DNA from: JAUWCW01 sp030609125 [NCBI: Candidatus Rokuibacteriota bacterium]
Lineage (GTDB): Bacteria > JAUVQV01
Assembly (NCBI GenBank): GCA_030609125.1
Contig: JAUWCW010000118.1
Location: forward strand, 1 to 6,405
DNA: 6,405 nt
Reading direction: 5' to 3'
The notes below the pieces were generated by a model. That model was not told where the DNA came from, searched no databases, and worked only from the letters and a program-made list of their open reading frames with translations. Both the position numbers and the translations under genes were made by a program. Positions 1 through 6,000 of the stretch are shown piece after piece (within the stretch, counting starts at the first letter, position 1; each line of letters opens with the position of its first letter).

Positions 1-213
1 CAACCACGTAACAAGAAGGGTAAGTCTGCAAAAGGGGGAAATAAAGAGGGGACAGGGAGACACCCCGGAGGTCCCGCGGGAACAGCCCGGACAGCGCAGG
101 GGGCCGTCGGCGCTTGACAGCGACCGACTGAGCTAGCACCTTTACTGTAGAGGGTTCCAGCCGGAGAAGAGAGTTCCGACAAATCCTTGCACTGCCCCGG
201 GAGGTGGCGGCAG
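1..213. other. Leader region upstream of the suf operon, no recognisable gene
   Basis: No supported gene lies here. Two + frames are open from the left edge: one to a TGA at 115-117 (38 codons, rich in Gly, Lys and Arg) and one to a TAG at 134-136 (44 codons). Either could be the tail of an upstream gene, but neither has recognisable content, so neither is called. The stretch holds a 10-base perfect palindrome TCCCGCGGGA (72-81), a TTGACA box (114-119), a near-palindrome (139-153) and the ribosome binding site of sufC (GGGAGGTGG, 199-207). The composition is G-rich on the + strand. I see no T-rich terminator. Confidence 0.5.
114..153 (+). promoter_or_regulatory. Possible promoter/operator region of the suf operon
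   Basis: A perfect TTGACA (114-119) is followed by no good -10 box at 16-18 bases. The best candidate, TTTACT at 141-146, sits at an over-long 21-base spacing, so an activator or a different sigma factor may be needed, or the box may be chance. Overlapping the would-be -10/start region is a 15-base near-palindrome, CCTTTACTGTAGAGG (139-153). Six of its seven arm pairs are Watson-Crick and the seventh is G-T. It could be a repressor operator for an Fe-S or redox regulator. I cannot match it to a known IscR or SufR site. Confidence 0.3.
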
Positions 214-969
214 ATGACGGATCCGATCCTCGAGGTCAGCAATCTCAGCGTCGTCGTCGGGCGGAAAAAGATACTCAACGAGGTTTCGCTGTCGATCGGC
301 GCGGGCGAGGTTCACGTTCTGCTGGGACCCAACGGCAGCGGCAAGACCACGCTCCTCATGGCCGTCATGGGCATGCCGGGCTACCGCGTCACCGGCGGCA
401 GCATCGTGCTGAGAGGCCGGGAGATCACCGGCATGGGGACCGACGAGCGCTCCCGGGCCGGTATCGCGCTGGCCTTCCAGAAACCGCCCCCCGTGCGGGG
501 CGTCACCCTGAAAGCCCTGGCGGAGTCCCTTCTCGAGGCGAAGGCGGGCGGCAACGGCACGGTCCGCTCCCTCGCGGAGAAGGTCCGCCTGCGGTCCTGT
601 CTGGACCGTGAACTGAACGTCGGACTCTCCGGGGGAGAGCTCAAGCGCTCCGAGATGTTCCAGCTCCTGTGCCTCGAGCCGGAGCTTTCACTCTTTGACG
701 AGCCGGAGTCGGGCGTCGATCTCGACAACATCTCCGTGGTCGGCGAGGCCATGCGCTCCATACTGGGCATGGGCAAGGAGCGGTCCCGCAAGGCTGGCCT
801 CATAGTAACCCACACCGGCCACATCCTCCGCTATGTCCCGGCCGACGCCGGTCACGTTCTCATGGAGGGCTCAATCGTCTGCCGGGGCCATCCGCAGATA
901 CTCTTCGAGGACATCAGGAAGCACGGCTTCGAGGGATGCCGGTCATGCCGCCACTGCCGGTCTATCTGA
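214..969 (+). CDS. sufC: SufC-family Fe-S cluster assembly ATPase (minimal SUF/SMS type)
   Basis: This is an ABC-type ATPase of 251 residues, the usual SufC length. It should dimerise with SufB in the cytosol and use ATP hydrolysis to drive the scaffold changes that allow Fe-S cluster formation. The sequence shows Walker A GPNGSGKT (38-45), Q-loop Gln89, signature LSGGE (138-142), Walker B with Asp162-Glu163, D-loop SGVDLD (166-171) and switch His200. The SGVDLD segment and the LSGGELKR form are typical of SufC rather than of transport ABC proteins. There is no membrane partner, and sufB follows directly. The ATG at 214 is chosen because GGGAGGTGG precedes it by about 6 bases; a TTG at 187 in the same frame lacks such a site. 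Oddity: the C-terminus carries a CxxCxxC motif (Cys242, 245, 248), absent from E. coli-type SufC as I know it. The absence of sufD, sufS and sufE nearby fits the two-component SMS system. Confidence 0.93.
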   Translation: MTDPILEVSNLSVVVGRKKILNEVSLSIGAGEVHVLLGPNGSGKTTLLMAVMGMPGYRVTGGSIVLRGREITGMGTDERSRAGIALAFQKPPPVRGVTLKALAESLLEAKAGGNGTVRSLAEKVRLRSCLDRELNVGLSGGELKRSEMFQLLCLEPELSLFDEPESGVDLDNISVVGEAMRSILGMGKERSRKAGLIVTHTGHILRYVPADAGHVLMEGSIVCRGHPQILFEDIRKHGFEGCRSCRHCRSI

Positions 970-2195
970 AAGAGTGCGCCGGGAGGGCGGAAAAGGCGCG
1001 GAACCGGGCGGCGCCCCTGGGGCCGAACCTCGACCTGGGGCGCTACCGGGCGGAACCCCACGGAGAGAGCCCCCCCCGGAAGCTCGACGATCAGGTCCTC
1101 CGCGAGGCGGCGCTCTCGGCCGGGGTGGACCTTTCCGAAGAAAACCGGGGCGGCACCTACCTGCAGGTCGATCACTCGGTTCTCTGCCGAAACGTTAGGG
1201 AGGCCTGCGAGGGACAGGTGGAGATCTCCCCCGTAGCGGAGGCGCTGGAAAGGGATCCCCGGGCGGAGGAATACTGGTGGAAGGCGGTGGCGGTCGACAG
1301 CGACAAGTACACCGCCTACACGGCTCTCCAGGCGCCGAAGGGATATTTCATCCGCATCCTGCCGGGCTGCCGCGTCGACCTCCCGCTGCAGACCTGCCTC
1401 CTCCTCGCCGCGGAGGGCAGCATCCAGGACGTTCACAACATCATCATTGCCGAAGAAGGTTCGACGGCGCAGGTCATCACCGGGTGTGCCGTGCACCCGT
1501 CGGCGAAGAAGGGCCTGCACCTGGGAGTCAGCGAGTTTTACATCGGCAGGGGAGCCTCCCTGACCTTCACCATGATTCACAGCTGGTCCGGCGGCATCGA
1601 CGTCCGCCCCCGCTCGGCGGCCGTGGTCGAGGAGGAGGGCACCTTCGTCTCCAATTACATCCTCATGAGGCCCGTGCGCTCCCTCCAGATGTACCCCGTC
1701 ACCACCCTGAGGGGCGCCCGGTCGCGGAGCCGCTTTCAGGCCATTGTCATGGGGACGGGCGACTCCCGGATTGACATCGGCAGCCGGACCGTACTCGAGG
1801 GCAAGGCCTGCCGCTCTGAAACCCTCTCCCGGGCCATCGCCTGCGGCCGTTCTTCAATCACGGTCCGGGGTCAGCTGACGGCGCGCACCGACGACTGCCG
1901 CGCCCACCTGGAGTGCCGGGGCATGATAGCCTCCGGAGAGGCGCGCCTGCGGGCCGTGCCGGAGCTGGATGCCGAAGGGGTGCCGCGGGCGGAGTTGAGC
2001 CACGAGGCGGCCATTTCACCGATAGCCGAGGAAGAGGTGGCCTACCTCATGTCCCGGGGCATGACGAGAGAGGAGGCCCTTTCAGCCATCACCCGCGGTT
2101 TCCTCAATGTCGCACTCATGGGACTTCCGCCCGCGCTGCAGGGCTGCGTCGAAGAGCTCATGGCGGTAACGCCGGCGGAAGGGTCGCGTCTCTGA
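945..2195 (+). CDS. sufB: SufB-type Fe-S cluster scaffold protein (SufBD superfamily, SMS-like)
   Basis: This is the scaffold subunit on which Fe-S clusters are built, partner of the SufC encoded just upstream. From the ATG at 945 it has 416 residues, shorter than E. coli SufB (about 495) and closer to the short SufB/SmsB proteins of anaerobes and archaea. The C-terminal beta-helix core is clear. LECRGMI holds Cys324, which aligns by eye with the essential E. coli SufB Cys405. LSHEAAIS holds His353-Glu354, aligning with the HE pair that includes Glu434. The tail, with a VAYLMSRGMTREEA segment, is typical of the family's SufC-contacting end. It overlaps sufC by 25 bases. GAGGG (931-935) is 9 bases before ATG 945 but touches the alternative ATG at 936, so 945 is preferred; the difference is three residues. 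It has no FAD-binding or SufS/SufE partner nearby. Because no sufD exists here, a SufB homodimer is expected (inference). Confidence 0.92.
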   Translation: MPPLPVYLKECAGRAEKARNRAAPLGPNLDLGRYRAEPHGESPPRKLDDQVLREAALSAGVDLSEENRGGTYLQVDHSVLCRNVREACEGQVEISPVAEALERDPRAEEYWWKAVAVDSDKYTAYTALQAPKGYFIRILPGCRVDLPLQTCLLLAAEGSIQDVHNIIIAEEGSTAQVITGCAVHPSAKKGLHLGVSEFYIGRGASLTFTMIHSWSGGIDVRPRSAAVVEEEGTFVSNYILMRPVRSLQMYPVTTLRGARSRSRFQAIVMGTGDSRIDIGSRTVLEGKACRSETLSRAIACGRSSITVRGQLTARTDDCRAHLECRGMIASGEARLRAVPELDAEGVPRAELSHEAAISPIAEEEVAYLMSRGMTREEALSAITRGFLNVALMGLPPALQGCVEELMAVTPAEGSRL

Positions 2196-2210
2196 GAGGT
2201 CGAGGTGAAT

Positions 2211-3200
2211 ATGACGAAAACGGTACCGGCGGCGGCTGACGGGGTTCCGGCCGGCGCCGAAGCCCTGAAGACGCGGATTCGGGAGCTCCTCGGCGACACC
2301 CGGGTGCCTGAAACGATCCGGGTGGTCCGGGACACCAGCAACTTCCTGAACATCGAGCACGGAGACGTTATCCTGCTGTCGGGACGTCACTATCTGGTCC
2401 GCGGAAACGAGCGGGAGGGGCGCTTCGGTCTCGACGAAGAGCCGAAGTTCTGGGTCAAAAGGGCTATCGACCTGGCAAGCGGCGACGTCAAGATCATAAA
2501 GCTCTGCTTCACGGAGAACTTCACCTTCAGCGTCGGTGACATGGCCTTCGACTTTTTCAGGAGCCCCGGCAAGGAAGCGCGCCTCCTGGACAGGGTCAGG
2601 GGACACACAGGATTCATGCAGGGCTTTTCCGTCCGGGACACGGCGGACAACGTGGTGCGGATCATCGAGTTCATCCACGGGGAGACCCTCCACCAGCGCG
2701 TGATCTCCCTGGCTGAAAATCACGAGCGCTACTACCGCGAGTCCTTTCCGGAGATCTTCAGGAACTTTCAGGGGCTGGTGGAAGCCATCCTCTTTCTGCA
2801 CCGTGCGGGGGAGAAGCACGGCGACATCAGGAGGGACCACGTACTGATAGAGAGGGAGACCGGCCTCTACCGCTGGATCGACTTCGATTTCAACTTCCAC
2901 AGCCCATCCAACCCCTTCGGCTATGATCTCTTCGGCCTCGGAAACGTCCTGGCCTTCCTCGCCGGGGGAGGCGACCTGCTGGTGAACGACTTGAGGCGGG
3001 ACCGCCCGGAACTTTGCGAGTCCCTCGTGCCGGGAGACCTGAACATCGTTTTCCGCAACCGCGTCGTCAACCTGCGCAAGGCCTACCCCTACCTGTCGGA
3101 GGATCTCAACAACGTGCTGCTGCGCTTCTCGCGGGCGGCCGAGGTCTATTACGAGAGGACCGACGAGCTGCTCGAGGATCTCTCGGCGGTGGTTCTCTGA
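2211..3200 (+). CDS. Atypical Ser/Thr protein kinase-like protein
   Basis: This is a 329-residue soluble protein with a divergent eukaryotic-type kinase fold. Visible landmarks are: a beta3-type Lys in KIIKLCF (Lys97); a candidate C-helix Glu in KEARLLDRV (Glu122); a hinge-like IIEFIHGETL (about 151-160); a catalytic loop HGDIRRDHVLI with Asp205; a metal-site IDFDF (Asp224); and YDLFGLGNVLAFLAGG (Asp239 onward), matching the subdomain IX helix. Differences from standard kinases are HGD instead of HRD, His in place of the catalytic-loop Asn, DFD instead of DFG, and no clear glycine-rich loop. DFD-like metal motifs also occur in RIO and aminoglycoside phosphotransferase families, so the substrate could be protein or a small molecule. 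There is no transmembrane segment or sensor domain. The first 50 residues are of unknown role. The ATG at 2211 follows GAGG (2202-2205); a GTG at 2205 is an alternative. It starts 15 bases after sufB and ends 13 bases before the usp gene, so it is very likely co-transcribed with both. Confidence 0.8.
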   Translation: MTKTVPAAADGVPAGAEALKTRIRELLGDTRVPETIRVVRDTSNFLNIEHGDVILLSGRHYLVRGNEREGRFGLDEEPKFWVKRAIDLASGDVKIIKLCFTENFTFSVGDMAFDFFRSPGKEARLLDRVRGHTGFMQGFSVRDTADNVVRIIEFIHGETLHQRVISLAENHERYYRESFPEIFRNFQGLVEAILFLHRAGEKHGDIRRDHVLIERETGLYRWIDFDFNFHSPSNPFGYDLFGLGNVLAFLAGGGDLLVNDLRRDRPELCESLVPGDLNIVFRNRVVNLRKAYPYLSEDLNNVLLRFSRAAEVYYERTDELLEDLSAVVL

Positions 3201-3213
3201 AAGGAGCGGAGGA

Positions 3214-3696
3214 ATGAAAACCGGCAGCAAGGAGAGAAGGGACGGAGGGGACCGCCACCTGCTGGTGGCGGTGGATCAGTCCGCCAGTTCCGAGAAGGCC
3301 GTTTTCTACGTGGCCGATTTTCTCGGTGGTCTTTCAGGGTTCCGGGTCACCCTGCTGCACATCCTGGCGGTGCCCCAGGAGGACATCTTCGCGACGGAGG
3401 CGGAGAGCGCCTCCTGGCGGCGGGAGCATGAAGAGGAAGCGCGACGTTTCCTCGGCCGTTACCGTCTCATCCTCACGGAATCCGGATTTTCGGAGGAGCG
3501 GGTCGCGACCAGGGTCCTCGCCCGTGAAGGGGCAACCGTCTCGGACGTCATTCTCGAGGAACACCGGAAGCTGGGGTCCTGCACCATCGTGCTCGGACGC
3601 GGGGGCAAGAGCCGGAAGGAGGAGTTTCTCTTCGGCAGCGTCAGCAACCGCATCGTACACCAGGCCCAGGGCTGCTCGGTCTGGATCATAGAGTAG
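3214..3696 (+). CDS. Universal stress protein (UspA family, ATP-binding type)
   Basis: This is a single-domain UspA protein of 160 residues, probably a cytosolic dimer. The N-terminal strand and nucleotide-site Asp are seen in LLVAVDQSASSEKA (Asp21). The ATP motif G-x2-G-x9-G-S is exact: Gly128, Gly131, Gly141, Ser142, in GRGGKSRKEEFLFGSVS. This places it with the ATP-binding (UspFG/MJ0577-like) subgroup rather than the UspA subgroup that does not bind ATP. The N-terminal 12 residues are a charged, probably flexible extension. The region 55-78 is rich in Glu and Arg and helical. AAGGAG (3201-3206) lies 7 bases before the ATG. As last gene of the suf-kinase operon, it may sense ATP level or be a target of the kinase-like protein; that is inferred from position only. 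Usp proteins are phosphorylated in some bacteria, but no specific site can be claimed here. Confidence 0.9.
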   Translation: MKTGSKERRDGGDRHLLVAVDQSASSEKAVFYVADFLGGLSGFRVTLLHILAVPQEDIFATEAESASWRREHEEEARRFLGRYRLILTESGFSEERVATRVLAREGATVSDVILEEHRKLGSCTIVLGRGGKSRKEEFLFGSVSNRIVHQAQGCSVWIIE

Positions 3697-3712
3697 AGCC
3701 TTGTCTCGGCTC
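3696..3712 (+). terminator. Weak terminator-like hairpin after the usp gene
   Basis: A 5-base stem GAGCC (3696-3700) pairs with GGCTC (3708-3712) across a 7-base loop. It begins at the last base of the usp stop codon and is followed by ATTTCT, a weak U-run on the transcript. It is in the right place to end the suf-kinase-usp operon, but the stem is short and the tail poor. Confidence 0.3.
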
Positions 3713-3744
3713 ATTTCTACAACACTTGGGATTCTCTCCAATTA

Positions 3745-3768
3745 CCCATGTCTCCGCAAAGAGACGGG
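3745..3768. other. Stem-loop in the convergent spacer
   Basis: GTCTC (3750-3754) and GAGAC (3761-3765) pair around the loop CGCAAA. The stem is extended by CCC (3745-3747) with GGG (3766-3768) after a two-base AT bulge. It lies midway between two converging genes, about 55 bases beyond the antiporter stop, and could help end transcription from either side. Neither side has a clear run of T, so an intrinsic terminator is not proven. Confidence 0.35.
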
Positions 3769-3823
3769 CGGTGAGAAGAACCACCACGAGGTGAAGAAAG
3801 AAAGTGTGGACTTCCATGGACAG

Positions 3824-5803
3824 TTACGCGCCGCTGAAAAGGGCGCGCACCTTCGCCAGGAGGTCGGGAGCGCCGATGAGATACAGGATGTCGGCGGGCC
3901 GCAATACGACATCGGCGCCGGGATTTGTAATAGTGCTCTCCCCCCGGCGGATGGCCATGACTGTTACTCCGTGCTTCTTCCTCAGCTGGAACTCGGCGAG
4001 AGTTTTGCCGGCCAGGGGCGCGTTCTCGTCGAGGCGCACGGTAATGAGGTCGGCATCGGGGAAGTATCGCTTGAGATCCATCAACGGCGTCGCTTCGCTG
4101 GAGAGGTTCCGGAACATCTTGTACCCGTCGGTGCGAACCTGGGCGATCAGCTTTTCAATCTCGTCCCGGGGAACGAGGTATCTTGAGAGGACCCGGGAAA
4201 AAATTTCGACGGATGTCTCGAACTCTTCGGGGATGACCTCGTCCGCCCCCAGGCTGCGGAGCTCCTTCACTTCCTGGACGTACCTGGTCCGCACGATGAG
4301 GCACGCACCCGGGTTCAGGTGGTGGACTATCGACGTTATCCGCCGGGCCGCCGCCGGGTCGTTGATGGCGACGACGACGACTCGGGCCGCCTCGATGCGG
4401 ACGTGCTCCAGAACGTTCTCCTGTGATGCGTCGCCGTGAAACACCGGCTCTCCCCGTGCCCTGGCGGCCCTGGCCAGATCGGGAGAGATCTCGATGCACA
4501 CATAGGGGATGCCGGTGATCCTGGCCGTCTGTGCCACGTTGCTCCCGTTGACCCCGAGGCCGATTATCACGAGATGGCGCTCCAGGTCGGCCTTCACCGC
4601 CGGCTCTCCCTTTCCCCTTTTTCGGCCGATCCGGCCGGCGAGGGGGATTCGGGAAGCCAGGTCCGCGACACGGGGGGCGGCCTCCATGATGAAAGGTGTC
4701 GCCGCCATCGTCAGCACGGAAACGGCAAGAAAGAGATGGTACCGCCCTTCGAGCAGCCCGTACTCAAGCCCGACCTTGGAGAGAATGAAGGAAAACTCTC
4801 CCACCTGGCACAGGGCCAGGCCCGTCAGGACGGAGGTGCGGACAGGATAGCGCAAAACCAGGGAAACGGCCGCCGCCACGGCAGCCTTCAGGACCAGGAT
4901 GGCGGCGACAAGGAGGGCAACCTCCACGGGCCGGCTGATAATGAGAGCCGTGTCGAAGAGCATCCCCATGGACACGAAGAAGAAACTCGTGAAGACGTCC
5001 CGGAAGGGGAGGATGTTGCCGAGGGCGTAGTGACTGTACTCCGATTCCGAAATGACGAGGCCGGCCATGAAGGCGCCCAGGGCGAGAGAGAGGCCGACGC
5101 TCGATGTGAGCCAGGCGACGGCGAGGCAGAGGGTGACGATGGTGAGCAGGAAGATCTCCCGGCTGCGGGTCCGCGCCGATTGCCGGAGCAGCCGCGGGAC
5201 GAACCACTTGGCGCCGGCAAAGACGACCACCATTACGCCCCCCGCCTTGACGGCAAAGGCGAGGAGAAACTCGTTGATATTCCCCGCCTCCCCCGCCAGC
5301 AGAGGGGTGAGGAGCATCATCGGGACGATCACGACGTCCTGAAAGACGAGGATTCCCAGGCTCGTTCGCCCGTGAGGGCTGTCGATCTCCCCACTCTTCT
5401 GCAGCAGGCGAAGCACGATGGCGGTGCTCGACAGGGAGAAGAGAAAGCCGAAGAAGATCGCCTCGTTGGCGGGGAGGTCCAGGGCCCTCGCCCCGGCGTA
5501 CACGCCCGCGGTGGTCAAGACCACCTGCAGCGAGCCTCCCAGCAGCACCGCCTTGCGGATCTCGAGCAGCCGCTTGAAGGAAAACTCTATGCCGATGGTG
5601 AACAGAAGCAGGATCACGCCGACCTCGGCCAGGATCTCGACTTCGTGCTGGGACTGGACCAGTCCCAGCCCGTAGGGGCCGGCCAGGGCGCCGGTGACGA
5701 GGAAGCCCACCAGCGCCGGAATCCTGAGCCGGTGGCAGAGGAGTAAGATGGCCACGGAGAGGCCGAATATTATTACGATGTCATTGAGAAGCTGGATTTC
5801 CAT
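3824..5803 (-). CDS. CPA2-family cation/proton antiporter with RCK_N and RCK_C domains (KefB/YbaL-like)
   Basis: This is an inner-membrane monovalent cation (probably K+)/H+ antiporter of 659 residues. The first ~380 residues hold about 12-13 hydrophobic helices of the Na/H exchanger fold. Landmarks are LLLFTIGIEFSFKRL (about 65-79), LVFQDVVIVPMM with Gln155-Asp156 (the QD ion site of KefC-type antiporters), and SESEYSHYALGNILPFRDVF (about 252-271). A basic linker follows, then an RCK_N (TrkA-N) Rossmann domain with GLGVNG (415-420) and Glu438 at the end of strand 2, which favours NAD(H). An RCK_C (TrkA-C) domain covers about 585-655. KefC's regulatory loop reads HALESDIEPF; here it is HYALGNILPF, without the acidic pair, so KefC-style glutathione gating is unlikely. 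The ATG at 5803 has a weak GAGAG site about 7 bases upstream; an in-frame TTG at 5818 is possible. No kefF/kefG partner is adjacent. The gene is divergent from the cytochrome gene and convergent with the usp operon. Confidence 0.92.
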   Translation of the reverse strand: MEIQLLNDIVIIFGLSVAILLLCHRLRIPALVGFLVTGALAGPYGLGLVQSQHEVEILAEVGVILLLFTIGIEFSFKRLLEIRKAVLLGGSLQVVLTTAGVYAGARALDLPANEAIFFGFLFSLSSTAIVLRLLQKSGEIDSPHGRTSLGILVFQDVVIVPMMLLTPLLAGEAGNINEFLLAFAVKAGGVMVVVFAGAKWFVPRLLRQSARTRSREIFLLTIVTLCLAVAWLTSSVGLSLALGAFMAGLVISESEYSHYALGNILPFRDVFTSFFFVSMGMLFDTALIISRPVEVALLVAAILVLKAAVAAAVSLVLRYPVRTSVLTGLALCQVGEFSFILSKVGLEYGLLEGRYHLFLAVSVLTMAATPFIMEAAPRVADLASRIPLAGRIGRKRGKGEPAVKADLERHLVIIGLGVNGSNVAQTARITGIPYVCIEISPDLARAARARGEPVFHGDASQENVLEHVRIEAARVVVVAINDPAAARRITSIVHHLNPGACLIVRTRYVQEVKELRSLGADEVIPEEFETSVEIFSRVLSRYLVPRDEIEKLIAQVRTDGYKMFRNLSSEATPLMDLKRYFPDADLITVRLDENAPLAGKTLAEFQLRKKHGVTVMAIRRGESTITNPGADVVLRPADILYLIGAPDLLAKVRALFSGA

Positions 5804-5826
5804 GGCAGCGGCTCTCAAACAATTCC

Positions 5827-5841
5827 AGACCGATGTGGTCT
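5827..5841. promoter_or_regulatory. Operator-like dyad AGACC-N5-GGTCT
   Basis: This is a perfect 5-base inverted repeat with a 5-base spacer (GATGT). Its last base overlaps the first base of the + strand TTGACA box, and it also falls in the expected 5' leader of the antiporter mRNA. It is therefore placed to bind a regulator of the cytochrome promoter or to block elongation toward the antiporter. Short dyads occur by chance, so confidence is low. Confidence 0.25.
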
Positions 5842-5870
5842 TGACAGAGAATAATCAATAAACATATATA
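5841..5870 (+). promoter_or_regulatory. Sigma70-like promoter toward the cytochrome gene
   Basis: A perfect -35 box TTGACA (5841-5846) is followed after 18 bases by TATATA (5865-5870, 4 of 6 matches to TATAAT) in a strongly AT-rich stretch. The start point would be near 5877, giving an unusually long leader of about 245 bases before the cytochrome ATG. Confidence 0.5.
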
Positions 5871-5880
5871 GTCAATGGAC

Positions 5881-5908
5881 ATTATAGGATATTGGCTTGT
5901 GCTTTCAA
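5881..5908 (-). promoter_or_regulatory. Sigma70-like promoter for the antiporter gene
   Basis: On the minus strand TTGAAA (5908-5903, 5 of 6 matches) is followed after 16 bases by a perfect TATAAT (5886-5881). Transcription would begin near 5874, about 70 bases before the antiporter ATG at 5803. It faces and overlaps the + strand promoter, with predicted start points only a few bases apart. Confidence 0.55.
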
Positions 5909-5980
5909 GGAAATCCCAATACGGTCTCAAGGCGGCGCCGTTTCTGGACAGGGAGGAGCGAGATTGTCAGAGAACTCGAT

Positions 5981-6000
5981 GGGACGATTGCACCTGTCCC
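5981..6000. repeat. Short inverted repeat in the cytochrome leader
   Basis: GGGAC (5981-5985) and GTCCC (5996-6000) can form a 5-base stem with a 10-base loop. Read on the minus strand, the right arm continues as GGGGACAGG, a 9-mer that also occurs at 48-56. It could be an mRNA stem in the long leader or a remnant of a dispersed repeat. Nothing decides between these. Confidence 0.25.

Noticed and set aside
852-1580. Minus-strand frame across the sufC/sufB junction
   Set aside because: Antisense to two well-supported genes and without family features.
945-2195. SufD rather than SufB
   Set aside because: The Cys equivalent to E. coli Cys405 and the following His-Glu pair of SufB are present, and SufD lacks that Cys-Glu combination. 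It is the only SufBD protein in the operon.
2082-3230. Long minus-strand reading frame antisense to the kinase-like gene
   Set aside because: No recognisable domain, it spans two gene boundaries, and the + strand has clear kinase motifs and ribosome sites.
4436-5746. Long + strand reading frame antisense to the antiporter
   Set aside because: Its translation is Asp/Glu/Gly/His-rich without any family motif, while the opposite strand encodes a full, motif-complete antiporter. It is a by-product of GC-rich codon usage.
3824-5803. True KefC/KefB glutathione-gated efflux system
   Set aside because: The acidic gating-loop residues are missing and no kefF/kefG ancillary gene is adjacent, so a general CPA2-RCK call is safer.
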